DNA of 48,525 bases, from positions 1-48,525 of the forward strand of contig DVNE01000037.1 of assembly GCA_018714625.1 (NCBI GenBank). Direction: 5' to 3'. Shown piece after piece: positions 1 to 7,945 of the stretch. This stretch comes from Candidatus Coproplasma excrementigallinarum. GTDB taxonomy: Bacteria; Bacillota; Clostridia; Christensenellales; Borkfalkiaceae. Numbering within the stretch: position 1 is the first letter of the stretch; every line of letters starts with the position of its first letter. The notes under the pieces are model-generated. The model did no database searches, was not told where the DNA came from, and saw only the letters and a program-made list of their open reading frames with translations. The position numbers were made by a program, and so were the translations under genes.

Positions 1-35
1 TGCACCGCCGCCGCTAAAATATTGCCGCATAAAAA

Positions 36-76
36 TATGCACCTTGAAAAGTCGAAAAGACTTTTCAAGGTGCATA
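36..76 (-). terminator. Perfect 18-bp stem-loop, terminator-like on the minus strand
   Basis: Positions 36-53 and 59-76 are exact reverse complements around a 5-nt loop (54-58). On the minus strand the stem is followed by five T (31-35), the form of an intrinsic terminator. No minus-strand gene is visible just to the right, so it may end an unseen small RNA or be a mobile hairpin. Confidence 0.45.
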
Positions 77-414
77 CGGGTTTGCGCGCAGTACATTTAG
101 ATATACGTGCGGTCTGTTTTTCAGCTGTACGCCGCAAGAATTTGAAAGCCGCGCATGCCGAATGATATTCAATTCTTGAGCTGCACGCAATTTATAGAAG
201 AACGCGGCGCAAAAATTTTCAAATTTCTGCGCCGAATTGTTTGTGCGAAGCTTTATGGCGCATATAAATTCATTATTATATTTAATGGCGGGTATAATTT
301 TAACTTATGCGCAAGGTCAAAATTTACAGCCACAAAACACAAAATATTACATTTTGCCGTTAAAATGCGGTTAAAACAGGGCGGCAAGGGCAAAAACTTA
401 CACGGAGGTTTATT
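77..414. other. Intergenic region upstream of the ferritin-like gene
   Basis: No convincing gene is seen. A hairpin is formed by 205-211 and 228-234 with an AT-rich self-complementary interior. A possible 87-residue reading frame (155-418) runs into the start of the next gene, lacks a recognisable domain, and is AT-rich and low in complexity, so I do not call it. Confidence 0.4.
263..298 (+). promoter_or_regulatory. Candidate promoter of the ferritin-like gene
   Basis: A perfect TATAAT lies at 293-298, and a weaker TATAAA at 263-268. Neither has a good -35 box at 16-18 nt. Either would give a leader of more than 100 nt before the ATG at 415. Confidence 0.3.
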
Positions 415-1665
415 ATGAATCCTTTTAAAGAGAGATGCAGATCGCTCGAAAACAACTTTTTACCGCTGAAAAAAATGTACCCGAAGAGCTACAACAAGGA
501 GCGCACCTCGCCATACACAAAGACGCGCGTTATACTTATGAACGGCACTGAGTTTGAATCGGCGTGGTTTATGCACCAGTTTGCAAGACACTGCGACATA
601 CCCGAGATAAAGACGGCGCTTGCCGTTGTGCGGAGGCAGGAACAGCAACAGCAAAAGCGCATAAGCTGTCTGAAACCGCTGAACGAGAGCATTCTGGAAA
701 CTACCATAGGTTACGAACAGCTCGCCGTGGACCTGACCGCCGCCCTTGCCATACACGAAAAGGACGAGAACAATATAAAGGCGCTGAACTTTGCGCTTTT
801 GGAGGACTTTGACCACCTCTACCGCTACGCAAACCTTTTGAAGATGGACAAGGGCATAGACGCGGATATGCTGGTCGGCAAGTTTACCGAGATTATGCCC
901 GGCCGCCCCACCATTGCCGAGCACCGCTTCCCCGCGGACGAGGTAAAGCCGCATATAGACTGCAAGACGGCAGACCTTTACAGCAAGCTTGTGGTAAACA
1001 CCATAACAGCCGCAGAACAGCAGACCATGAACTACTATATGAACATTGCGCAGTGGTACAAAAACGACCTGGGGCGCAGGCTGTACGCCGAGATAGCAAT
1101 GATTGAAGAGGCGCACGTAACTCAGTACGAAAGTCTGAAAGACCCCAACCCCACCTGGCTGGAGATGTGGGTAATGCACGAATACACCGAGTGCTGGCTT
1201 TACTACTCTATGTACGAGGATGAGACCGACGAAAACATCAAACGCATATGGCTGGAACACTTCAAGATGGAGATAAGCCACCTTAAGACGGCGGCTGCAA
1301 TGCTTAAAAAGTACGAAAAGAAGAGCTATGAAGAGGTAATCGGCGGCGACGGAGAGTTCCCCGAACTGCTTAAACTCGGCTCGAACAAGGAATATATACG
1401 AAAGGTGCTCAAGGAAACAATCACCCTTACAATGAAGGACGAAGGATATTCCGAGCTCGCCAGACTGCCCGATAATTTCCGTTATTTCACATTCCAGCAA
1501 AAATTTTTATCGGACGGGACAAAGACGCCTTCGCACCTTGTGATAGAGAAGGCGATAAAGACGATGGGCAAGGACTACCGTTATCAGGACGGCGAGCACC
1601 CCGTAAAATCGCTGCGCGACCGCGCAAAGGACAACGTGAACGTTGCGCGCGTAAAGGGCAACTGA
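415..1665 (+). CDS. Ferritin-like di-iron protein
   Basis: A 416-residue soluble protein with the pattern of a ferritin-like four-helix bundle. It has E101, E130 with H134, E201, an E231-x-x-H234 motif and a second E286-x-x-H289 motif, spaced as in helices that hold a di-iron centre. The helices are long and charged, and there is no signal peptide or membrane segment. The start is fixed by a strong GGAGG seven bases before the ATG. It is preceded and followed by non-coding DNA, so it is probably a single-gene unit. By family, such proteins are peroxidases, oxygenases or iron stores. Which of these applies cannot be read from the sequence. The last 90 residues are basic and may contact nucleic acid or another protein; that is inference. 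Confidence 0.6.
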   Translation: MNPFKERCRSLENNFLPLKKMYPKSYNKERTSPYTKTRVILMNGTEFESAWFMHQFARHCDIPEIKTALAVVRRQEQQQQKRISCLKPLNESILETTIGYEQLAVDLTAALAIHEKDENNIKALNFALLEDFDHLYRYANLLKMDKGIDADMLVGKFTEIMPGRPTIAEHRFPADEVKPHIDCKTADLYSKLVVNTITAAEQQTMNYYMNIAQWYKNDLGRRLYAEIAMIEEAHVTQYESLKDPNPTWLEMWVMHEYTECWLYYSMYEDETDENIKRIWLEHFKMEISHLKTAAAMLKKYEKKSYEEVIGGDGEFPELLKLGSNKEYIRKVLKETITLTMKDEGYSELARLPDNFRYFTFQQKFLSDGTKTPSHLVIEKAIKTMGKDYRYQDGEHPVKSLRDRAKDNVNVARVKGN

Positions 1666-1758
1666 TTGTTATCTGAACTATAAACCTTTAGTTTTTTATT
1701 TTTATACCGCCACAAAGCGGCAGGTTGATTTACCTGTACGGCAATACAAATCAAGGCT

Positions 1759-1794
1759 GTTGCGCCGCGCGCCAAAATTGGCGCGCGGCGCAAC
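1759..1794 (+). terminator. GC-rich 17-bp hairpin after the ferritin-like gene
   Basis: Positions 1759-1775 and 1778-1794 are perfectly complementary with almost no loop. Only a short T stretch follows, so it may act as an RNA 3' end stabiliser more than a classical terminator. Confidence 0.5.
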
Positions 1795-1950
1795 ATAGTT
1801 TAACGGTGTACTATACAGATTAAAGAGCGGTGCAAAAATATTTAAATGGCGCGGGCGGATGGCTCGCAATGTAATTTTAAGCGTAAGGCAGTATACAACA
1901 ACAGCGTGACTATAAACAATGTCCCCATGCGCTTAAATTTAAAAAGAGCG

Positions 1951-1979
1951 GCACATATGCCGCAGATAACGCGTTTTAT
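1951..1979 (+). repeat. Copy of a dispersed intergenic repeat
   Basis: Carries the core ATATGCCGCAGATAACGC followed by GTTTTAT. A near-identical copy lies inverted at 7865-7894, and shorter copies lie at 15019-15040, 24477-24494 and 24510-24524. All are in non-coding DNA. Confidence 0.55.
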
Positions 1980-2006
1980 GCGGCGCGGGCTTGCAGCCCC
2001 CGCCGC
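1980..2006. other. GC-rich hairpin before the acetyltransferase promoter
   Basis: The ends GCGGCG and CGCCGC pair, as do GGGCT and AGCCC inside them. The hairpin lies just before the promoter at 2028-2057 and could insulate it from upstream transcription. Confidence 0.35.
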
Positions 2007-2027
2007 AGTTTTAAATTTGATTTACAG

Positions 2028-2057
2028 TTGACGAAAGCTTATGGACAGTGTTATACT
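2028..2057 (+). promoter_or_regulatory. Sigma-A promoter of the acetyltransferase gene
   Basis: TTGACG at 2028-2033 and TATACT at 2052-2057 are separated by 18 nt, with an extended -10 TG at 2049-2050. Transcription would begin near 2064, leaving a leader of about 47 nt. Confidence 0.7.
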
Positions 2058-2110
2058 GTATATACCTTATACGATATTGTTTAAGCTCAGCTTTTAAAGA
2101 GGAGAACGAT

Positions 2111-2614
2111 ATGGAAGTTTATTTGCGTGAATGGATGACGAGCGATGCGTTCGCCCTTTCAGAGATATTAAACGAAAAGGATATGCACAAGTTCATGCGC
2201 GACCTGCCCTTCCCCTACTCCGTGACGGACGCCTCGTGGTACATAAACCAGTGCCTCAATGCCGACAAAAACAGGCTATATGCCTTTGCCATTGTTGCAG
2301 ACGGAAAACTTGCGGGGTGCATTTCGGCCTTGCGCGGCGAGAACATCAAAAGAATGAGCGCCGAAGTGGGCTACTATGTAAAGAGAGAGCTGTGGGGCAG
2401 AGGCGTTGCCACCGCCGCCCTCAAACAGCTCGTGCGCTATATAATGGAAAACACCGACATTGTCAGGTTGTATTCAACGGCATTTTCTGAAAACATTGCC
2501 TCGTGCAAGGTACTGAAAAACTGCGGTTTTGAGTACGAAGGTACGCTTGTCAAGGCCGTAGTAAAGTATGGAAAACTGCACGACGAAAAGGTTTATGCGC
2601 TGATAAGGCAGTAA
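2111..2614 (+). CDS. GNAT-family N-acetyltransferase (RimJ/RimL-like)
   Basis: A 167-residue GNAT-fold enzyme that would transfer an acetyl group from acetyl-CoA to an amine, either a protein N-terminus or a small molecule. The acetyl-CoA loop is visible as RELWGRGVATAAL (about residues 92-104), followed by the usual helix and a C-terminal strand with ENIASCKVLKNCGF typical of the RimJ/RimL branch. The frame is open further upstream, but ATG 2111 is preceded by AAAGAGGAG at good spacing, and the upstream ATG at 2048 lies in the promoter. It is followed after 22 bp by a small membrane protein gene with its own strong ribosome site. The substrate is unknown. Confidence 0.8.
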   Translation: MEVYLREWMTSDAFALSEILNEKDMHKFMRDLPFPYSVTDASWYINQCLNADKNRLYAFAIVADGKLAGCISALRGENIKRMSAEVGYYVKRELWGRGVATAALKQLVRYIMENTDIVRLYSTAFSENIASCKVLKNCGFEYEGTLVKAVVKYGKLHDEKVYALIRQ

Positions 2615-2636
2615 ACGGCCATAAGGGGGAATTTAT

Positions 2637-2975
2637 ATGAACGACAAAAAGCACAACAAAATCAAACGTGTGCTCAAAATTATAGGGCCGATAGTTTTAG
2701 TGTGCGGGCTTGCGCTTGCCATAACCGGCATTGTCGACTTCGGAACTTCAGCAGGCAGGGGCGAGAGCCCTACGCTGTTCTGGCTCACCTTTATAGGCCT
2801 GCCAATGACAGCGGCGGGTGCAATAAGCACAGCTTATACCTCCTCCACCCGATTGCCCTATATAACAAGCATACAAAACATACAAAAAATGCGCTGCTTA
2901 TGCAACGCATTTTTATTTTTACTTTTAAAATTTTATCGGCTTTTTATGTGGCTTAAAATTCAAAACCGCAAATAA
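2637..2975 (+). CDS. Small membrane protein, probably 3'-truncated
   Basis: The first about 65 residues hold two membrane segments (about 15-35 and 47-65), with the ending FWLTFIGLPMTAAGAI. From memory of the family this resembles small Firmicutes membrane proteins that continue into a linker and a C-terminal zinc ribbon. Here the zinc ribbon is absent, and the frame continues into unrelated sequence that runs straight through a terminator hairpin (2885-2914). The true 3' part therefore appears to have been deleted. The start is good: AAGGGGGA precedes ATG 2637, and the gene follows the acetyltransferase by 22 bp, so the two were probably one operon. Function is unknown, and the product may be non-functional. 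Confidence 0.5.
   Translation: MNDKKHNKIKRVLKIIGPIVLVCGLALAITGIVDFGTSAGRGESPTLFWLTFIGLPMTAAGAISTAYTSSTRLPYITSIQNIQKMRCLCNAFLFLLLKFYRLFMWLKIQNRK
2885..2914. terminator. Bidirectional terminator between convergent genes
   Basis: The stem 2885-2893/2906-2914 (AAAAATGCG with CGCATTTTT) has an inner TGC/GCA pair and A or T runs on both sides. It serves the plus-strand operon and the minus-strand protease gene ending at 2985. Confidence 0.75.
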
Positions 2976-2984
2976 AGCTATATA

Positions 2985-4442
2985 TCAGCTGTAAGTACGG
3001 AAGTAATTTGCGCTGTCAAATGTGATATAGGCATACATCGTCTGGCCGTTGCGCTCTATTACAATCTCGACAGTGTCGCCCTGACGGACGGCAAACATTG
3101 CGTCCGTAACGGTATAGCTGCGCTCGACATCCAACGAAAAATAGTGGCGCGCAACCCTGAAGCCTGTATCCTCGGGTACGCTAAACGCAGAATTTTTCTG
3201 GGTGTATGCACCGTCTGCAATGGCTGTCTGCACGATGCCAACGGAAAAGCCCTTGAGAATGTCGCCGCCGCGGAGCACTCCCATCGCAGGCTGTGCACTT
3301 ACGCTGTCTACCGCGACAGTCTGCTCTATCACCGTTTCGCCAAGCTCGCCATCGTAGCGGGCATAGGAATCGGCAACGACAGAGGTAACGCCGAGCGTGG
3401 CCTTGCGGACGTCGTAGAAGGTGCGGTTATTTTCTTCGTAGCGGTCAATCATAGACTGAACCACTCTGCGCGCGTAGGTTGCGGGAAGGGCATAGCTCAT
3501 ATTATCTATATCGTTTATGGTGACGCCGTCCTCTTCAATAACGCTGGCCGCGCCCGAATTGACTATGCCGACAAGCTCGCCGCGCATATTGAACAGTCCG
3601 CCGCCCGAGTTGCCGCCGTTTATGGCCGCGTCCGTACGCATTACTCTGAATGCGGTTGTAGCTATGTCGAGATGGATGTTCTGCGATTCGCGGCTGATTA
3701 TGCCGCGCGTGGCGGAGAGGCCCTCCCACTGGGGATTGCCTATTGCATATACTCTTTCGCCCACGGCAAAAACTTCGTCCTCTGAAAAGCTTGCCGCAAC
3801 GGCGTTGCTGCGCGCAAGCACCTCGCTGCCCTCTACCCTGAGAACGGCAAGGTCGTAAGTGAGGGATACGCCCACAATCTCTATATCAGAGGCATCTATT
3901 CCGTTTATGTTCTGGACGCCTACATTGTTATATACAAAGTAGTCCACATCCATTACGTCGCTGCCATAGAGATAGGCGTAAATGCTGTTGCAGTATTCAG
4001 TCTGAGAGCCTTCGGTGTTGCATACGACGTGGGCATTTGTTACAATGTACGCGTCGCCGTTCTGTCTGTCTATGTCGACAATCACGCCCGAGCCGGTAAA
4101 TACCGAATAAGTCTGCTCGAACAGCGACCCTGAAGAAAACTCAGAGACGATTGCCACCGAGCTGAGAAGAGAATAGTTAATTATGCTCTTTTCGGAGACG
4201 GCCTCCTGAGCCTCGTCAGAGACATACCCGAAGTAGTCCTCGACAAAGTCGAGTATGCTGGTGTAGGGCTGTTTGCCCTGGGCGATGAGCTCCTCGTTCA
4301 CCTCTTCCATCATACTCATAAGCGTAAGGTCTTCGCCGTCGCGGCCGTCGCGCGCAAAAGAGCAGGCAGAGAGAAACAAGCAGGCAATAAGCGCGATGCA
4401 CGCCGCAATTGCGGCAAAAATACGCATTGATTTTTTAACCAT
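2985..4442 (-). CDS. HtrA/DegP-like trypsin-type serine protease, lipoprotein
   Basis: A 485-residue secreted protease anchored by a lipid. The N-terminus is a basic start, a hydrophobic stretch and the lipobox LSAC with the modified cysteine at residue 27. The catalytic triad is visible: His138 in VTNAHVV, Asp197 in TYDLAVL, and Ser279 in GGNSGGGL. The last about 140 residues, with a glycine-containing GVLRGGDIL strand-loop, fit a PDZ-like domain as in HtrA proteases, which handle misfolded exported proteins. It stands alone on its strand, ends at a shared terminator, and is preceded by AAGGAAAG. An acidic segment of about 60 residues lies between the lipid anchor and the protease domain. 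The assignment to a trypsin-like fold is strong; the exact physiological role is inferred. Confidence 0.85.
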   Translation of the reverse strand: MVKKSMRIFAAIAACIALIACLFLSACSFARDGRDGEDLTLMSMMEEVNEELIAQGKQPYTSILDFVEDYFGYVSDEAQEAVSEKSIINYSLLSSVAIVSEFSSGSLFEQTYSVFTGSGVIVDIDRQNGDAYIVTNAHVVCNTEGSQTEYCNSIYAYLYGSDVMDVDYFVYNNVGVQNINGIDASDIEIVGVSLTYDLAVLRVEGSEVLARSNAVAASFSEDEVFAVGERVYAIGNPQWEGLSATRGIISRESQNIHLDIATTAFRVMRTDAAINGGNSGGGLFNMRGELVGIVNSGAASVIEEDGVTINDIDNMSYALPATYARRVVQSMIDRYEENNRTFYDVRKATLGVTSVVADSYARYDGELGETVIEQTVAVDSVSAQPAMGVLRGGDILKGFSVGIVQTAIADGAYTQKNSAFSVPEDTGFRVARHYFSLDVERSYTVTDAMFAVRQGDTVEIVIERNGQTMYAYITFDSANYFRTYS

Positions 4443-4471
4443 ATAAAATTACTTTCCTTAAGATATGATTT

Positions 4472-4491
4472 GCGCGCCGCGCGCGGCGCGC
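4472..4491. other. 20-bp perfect palindrome
   Basis: A self-complementary GC-only palindrome lies between the pyrophosphorylase stop and the protease start. It can form a hairpin in the minus-strand RNA but has no T run, so it is more likely a weak attenuator or processing site than a full terminator. Confidence 0.4.
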
Positions 4492-4552
4492 CGTTTTAAC
4501 AATTTATACAGGGCAGAGAGCCGTTTATAATCGGCTGAACCTTTGAAGAGTT

Positions 4553-5773
4553 TTAAAGCGTTACGCCGTTGAGCTTTAATAGCTCGCGGGCAGATTCCAC
4601 ACTGTCTGTACCCGTCTTGTTTTTTACGGGCGCAAACTCTTTTTCGCGCACAACCTCTACGGCGAGGCAGCTGCCCATAAGTCTTATCATATCGAGAACG
4701 AGCATTTCGAACTTGTAGCCGTTGGGCTGTTCGGGGAATACCTTTACGCCGTTTTCGATGTGCGGTATTTTTTTGAACGAGAGGTGCATAGGCAGTTTTT
4801 CGTGCACGGTTTTATCGAGCAAATCCACCCTGAACAGATAGTTGAGTATAACTCCGTAGGGCAGAAGAAGTTCACCGTCGGGACGGCGCTTTGCTGCCAG
4901 CTCGGGAGGCATCTCGTAATACTCAACAATATTGGGCGCGCCGTTTTCCATGCAGAGAACGCCCACTTTTTCTTCGGGAGAGGCCTTTTTTACTACCTTT
5001 GCGCCGCAGCCGCAGCCGCTTTCTATGGTCGCGCCGATAAATACGGGGTCGCATATGCGCTGCAGGACGTTATCCACGCTGTACACATTGAGCCACTCTA
5101 TCCCCTCTTCCTTGAGGATATGGCCTTCGCCGTTTTTGATGAGCGAGGAGTACCAGCCGCCGTTTCCGTTGGGAGAGCAGGCAACCTTCCACTTTTCTTC
5201 CAAAAAGATTTTGCCGTCTGCATCGCACGAAGGCGCCATATCCTGCACAAAGAAGTGTATCTTTTCTTCAGGATAGCCGAAATAGCCATTATCTTTGAAG
5301 AACTGCCTTGTGGCGGCGTCGTTGACTTCGCTCGTCATTACAAAGATATGGAAATACGCGCCTGCCTTGTCTGTAACCTCTTTGATGTTGTTGAACTGGC
5401 AGGCGAATATGGAGAGCTCGCGCGTGATGCCTACATTGTACGCGCCCTTGGGTCCGTCGCTGCCGAGGCGCGTACCCTGGCCGCCCGCAAGCAGTACAGC
5501 CGCCGCCTTGCCCTGCCTTATGGCGGCAAGTCCCAGAGCTTCAAACTCCTCCCTCCGCGCCTCCGTTTCGCGTACAGAGAGTGCGGGCACGGGCGAAAGG
5601 TTGCCTATGTGCCTGGCTCCGCCCAAATCGAGCGCGTGGTAGGGCGTAAAGTTGATTTTAGCTATCTGACCGAGCAGATATTCGCGCTGCTTTTCGGTAA
5701 GTTCTTCAAAATATGCAAGAAGTTGCTGCTGACCGTGTTCCGCAAGAAGGGCGGATGCCTCGTTGTATGTCAT
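4553..5773 (-). CDS. UDP-sugar pyrophosphorylase (UTP:sugar-1-phosphate uridylyltransferase)
   Basis: A 406-residue enzyme of the UDPGP type 1 family, which makes a UDP-sugar from UTP and a sugar-1-phosphate. The nucleotide-binding loop LAGGQGTRLGSDGPKG is at residues 95-110. Other family motifs follow: PNGNGGWY (uridine binding), NVYSVDNVL (metal and phosphate), and a C-terminal lysine-rich FAPVKNKTGTDS segment that contacts the substrate. Family members act on N-acetylglucosamine-1-P or glucose-1-P; the sequence does not settle which. The ATG at 5773 is chosen because GGGGGA lies seven bases upstream, whereas the longer frame starts inside the promoter. It probably feeds the cell wall or glycopolymer genes found at 6.8-10.6 kb. 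Confidence 0.8.
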   Translation of the reverse strand: MTYNEASALLAEHGQQQLLAYFEELTEKQREYLLGQIAKINFTPYHALDLGGARHIGNLSPVPALSVRETEARREEFEALGLAAIRQGKAAAVLLAGGQGTRLGSDGPKGAYNVGITRELSIFACQFNNIKEVTDKAGAYFHIFVMTSEVNDAATRQFFKDNGYFGYPEEKIHFFVQDMAPSCDADGKIFLEEKWKVACSPNGNGGWYSSLIKNGEGHILKEEGIEWLNVYSVDNVLQRICDPVFIGATIESGCGCGAKVVKKASPEEKVGVLCMENGAPNIVEYYEMPPELAAKRRPDGELLLPYGVILNYLFRVDLLDKTVHEKLPMHLSFKKIPHIENGVKVFPEQPNGYKFEMLVLDMIRLMGSCLAVEVVREKEFAPVKNKTGTDSVESARELLKLNGVTL

Positions 5774-5810
5774 TATTTTATCCCCCATTTGAATACATTT
5801 TACTGCATAA

Positions 5811-5839
5811 ATTATATCGTATTGTAAAAAATATGTCAA
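5811..5839 (-). promoter_or_regulatory. Consensus sigma-A promoter of the pyrophosphorylase gene
   Basis: On the minus strand, TTGACA (5834-5839) and TATAAT (5811-5816) are both perfect and lie 17 nt apart. Confidence 0.85.
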
Positions 5840-5865
5840 GTTGCTGTGAAATTTACTCTATTTAA

Positions 5866-5894
5866 TTGAAAATCCTAAAAAAATGTTTTATAAT
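5866..5894 (+). promoter_or_regulatory. Sigma-A promoter of the NUDIX gene
   Basis: TTGAAA (5866-5871) and TATAAT (5889-5894) are 17 nt apart. The promoter is divergent from the pyrophosphorylase promoter, with the two -35 boxes 26 bp apart. Confidence 0.8.
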
Positions 5895-5965
5895 GATAAT
5901 CGTTTAATAAAATTCAGATATAAATGCGCACGGAAGGCGCAAATAAAATTAAGGAGGATAATATT

Positions 5966-6463
5966 ATGTATTGCATGGAATGCGGCGAAAAGCTGACGCT
6001 TGTATTCAACCACAGGGAAGGACTTGTACCCTTTTGCAAAAAGTGCAACGAATACCGCTTCCCTCAGTTTGCCACCGCGGTCAGCATGGTAGTTACCAAC
6101 AGAGAAAAAGATAAGGTTTTGCTCGCAAAGCATAAGGACCAGAGCGATTACATTCTTTTTGCAGGATACATCAAGAAGGGCGAGACGGCAGAAAAGGCCG
6201 TAACGCGCGAATTCAAAGAGGAAACCAAACTCAATACCGTCAAGTTCAAATTTATGAGCTCGCGCTATCACGAACCGAGAAACGTGCTCATGCTCAACTT
6301 TTTGAGTATGGCCGAAAACGGCGAGCCCGAAATTGACGCGGAGGAGATTGACGAGGTGCGCTGGTTCACTTTTGACGAGGCGCTCGGCGCTGTGCGCAAG
6401 GAAAGTACGGCTGAATACTTCCTTAAAAGCGCCATTGCCGAACTTAAAAAGAACAACTTTTAA
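5966..6463 (+). CDS. NUDIX hydrolase with N-terminal zinc ribbon
   Basis: A 165-residue protein. It starts with a zinc ribbon (two CxxC pairs: CMEC at residues 3-6 and CKKC at 24-27) and continues into a NUDIX domain. The NUDIX box fits G-x5-E-x7-REUxEE, reading GYIKKGETAEKAVTREFKEE, with Thr where Gly is usual. The zinc ribbon plus NUDIX layout resembles NudC-type NADH/NAD-capped RNA pyrophosphatases, but the NudC SQPWPFP signature is missing, so the substrate is uncertain. ATG 5966 is preceded by AAGGAGG. It is monocistronic, between a strong promoter and a terminator. Confidence 0.8.
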   Translation: MYCMECGEKLTLVFNHREGLVPFCKKCNEYRFPQFATAVSMVVTNREKDKVLLAKHKDQSDYILFAGYIKKGETAEKAVTREFKEETKLNTVKFKFMSSRYHEPRNVLMLNFLSMAENGEPEIDAEEIDEVRWFTFDEALGAVRKESTAEYFLKSAIAELKKNNF

Positions 6464-6477
6464 TTACAATTTATCTT

Positions 6478-6519
6478 AAAAAATGCCGCGGCGCTAAATT
6501 GCGCCGCGGCATTTTTTTT
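6478..6519 (+). terminator. Intrinsic terminator of the NUDIX gene
   Basis: The stem 6478-6494/6501-6517 has a GC-rich core (GCCGCGGCGC) with flanking A and T tracts ending in eight T at 6512-6519. Confidence 0.9.
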
Positions 6520-6613
6520 GCGCGGCGACGTGTGCGCGGCGGTTTTATTGTGTGGTGCTTCGGCCGAGGCGCAATTGTTCGAGGCTTTTTTGCGCGGCGA
6601 CGTGTGCGCGGCG
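6514..6613. repeat. 28-bp direct repeat, two copies
   Basis: Positions 6514-6541 and 6586-6613 are identical, with 44 bp between copies. A further 13-bp repeat GGCCGAGGCGCAA is at 6562-6574 and 6648-6660. Copy one begins in the T tract of the terminator, so the T tract was duplicated with it. The remaining DNA up to 6761 shows no gene. Confidence 0.7.
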
Positions 6614-6761
6614 CAAGCACCCCCCGCTTTAATAGGCGCGGAGTTAAGGCCGAGGCGCAAAGTGCAAAGTAGCACCAGAGCCCCACTCAGCTTAAAGCTG
6701 CGTTTTATGCTGCTGCGGTTAATATGTGCGATTTTGCCCATAATAATTAAAAGGTATTTGA

Positions 6762-7781
6762 ATGGGTAATTGCGATATTACATTTATTATGCCCTGCTAC
6801 AACAGCGGGCAACATGCGGCACGGTGCGCAGAGAGCATTTTGAAACAGCGCACAGACTTAAAGTGCGACATAATATGCGTGGACGACGGCAGCGATGAAC
6901 AGTCGCTTGACGTTCTGTGCGGACTTGAAAAGAAATACGGCATAACGGTTATAAGTTGTCCGCACGGCGGCACATCCGTGGCGCGGAACGAGGGTCTTAA
7001 ACGGGCGCGCGGGCGGTATGTGTGGTTTGTAGACTCCGACGACCAGCTCCCCGAAGGCGCTCTTGAATATATTGCCGAAGCGGGGGCAATTAGGCCGCAC
7101 GGCAGAGCGGCATACGACGCGGTCTACTTCGGCGCGTATATAAACAACGGTACGGACAGATACACGCTTGCCGACATAGCGCCCGACGAACGGCTGTATG
7201 GCGAGAAATCGGGGGAGCAGGAATTTAATCCGCCCAGCCCCTGTCTGCCCGCCTTCTTTGAAGAGCGCGCCTGCACCCCGTATGTGTGGAACACTCTGTT
7301 CAGAAGGCAGTTTTTGAAGGAGCATAAAATAAGGTTCATGAACGGAATGACCATAGGCGAGGACATGGTATTCCAGACAGAGGTGCTTATGCGTGCCAAA
7401 AAAATTAAGATTTGCGGCGGCAAGGTGTACATCTACAACTACCTTTCACGCGAAAATTCGGCAATGAAGCTGGCGCTTACTTCGGGCAGCAACTTTTTAA
7501 GACGTCAGACGGAGATTGCCGCCGAGGTTGTGGAGCGCTTTTACAGACAGAACCTTGCGGGCGACTATTCAAAGGAGCTTGGCTCCTGGCTGTATTCCTT
7601 CTGTCTTAAAGATATTCTGCGCGAGGGGCGCAGGGAACGGCTTAAGCTGTTCGACGGCGCATACGGCGGAATAATACAGAGATACGGAATAGATACGGGC
7701 GCACTGCCCGTCAAGGCAAGGGTAAAGATAGCGCTGCTGCGCACGCCGCTTTTAAGGGGCATAGCAAACGCCTTTATCTGA
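6762..7781 (+). CDS. GT2-family glycosyltransferase
   Basis: A 339-residue GT-A fold transferase. The N-terminus ITFIMPCYNSG begins the nucleotide-sugar binding fold, CVDDGSDE (about residues 40-47) follows, and FVDSDD (about 89-94) is the metal-binding DxD-type motif. Residues 120-260 match the usual acceptor part, including GEDMVFQTE. There is no membrane segment, so it acts in the cytoplasm, adding a sugar to a lipid-linked or polymer acceptor. A weak AAAAGG lies upstream of ATG 6762. The next gene on the same strand is another surface-polymer enzyme, suggesting a small glycopolymer locus. The sugar and acceptor cannot be inferred. Confidence 0.85.
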   Translation: MGNCDITFIMPCYNSGQHAARCAESILKQRTDLKCDIICVDDGSDEQSLDVLCGLEKKYGITVISCPHGGTSVARNEGLKRARGRYVWFVDSDDQLPEGALEYIAEAGAIRPHGRAAYDAVYFGAYINNGTDRYTLADIAPDERLYGEKSGEQEFNPPSPCLPAFFEERACTPYVWNTLFRRQFLKEHKIRFMNGMTIGEDMVFQTEVLMRAKKIKICGGKVYIYNYLSRENSAMKLALTSGSNFLRRQTEIAAEVVERFYRQNLAGDYSKELGSWLYSFCLKDILREGRRERLKLFDGAYGGIIQRYGIDTGALPVKARVKIALLRTPLLRGIANAFI

Positions 7782-7801
7782 CCTGCCATCAAGCCATAAA
7801 A

Positions 7802-7833
7802 GTACGGCGGAAAAGCGAGCTTTTCCGCCGTAC
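7802..7833. other. Hairpin between the two glycosyltransferase genes
   Basis: The stem 7802-7815/7820-7833 is perfect (14 bp). It lacks a T run on the plus strand but has TTTTAT on the minus strand. It may partly terminate transcripts from the GT2 gene. Confidence 0.45.
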
Positions 7834-7864
7834 CAGACCGCGTAATGCCGCGATGTTTTTAGCG

Positions 7865-7894
7865 ATAAAACTGCGTTATTTGCGGCATATGTGC
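7865..7894 (-). repeat. Inverted copy of the dispersed repeat
   Basis: Read on the minus strand this has ATATGCCGCAAATAACGC and the same GCAC before it as the copy at 1951-1979, differing at two or three positions over about 29 bp. Confidence 0.55.
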
Positions 7895-7945
7895 GCACCA
7901 ATTTACTTTGAGCGCGACGGGAGCGCGCACTTTTAAGGAAAGAAT

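Noticed and set aside
155-418. 87-residue frame before the ferritin-like gene
   Set aside because: No ribosome site, low complexity, and it overlaps the real start codon.
460-1500. 346-residue minus-strand frame
   Set aside because: It lies entirely opposite the ferritin-like gene, has an unnatural Val/Tyr/His/Leu-rich composition and no ribosome site.
4760-5827. 355-residue plus-strand frame
   Set aside because: It is antisense to the pyrophosphorylase, whose motifs, promoter and ribosome site are clear.
6460-6741. 93-residue minus-strand frame with repeated AAHTSPRKK
   Set aside because: The repeat is just the 28-bp non-coding duplication read in one frame; it also runs through the terminator.
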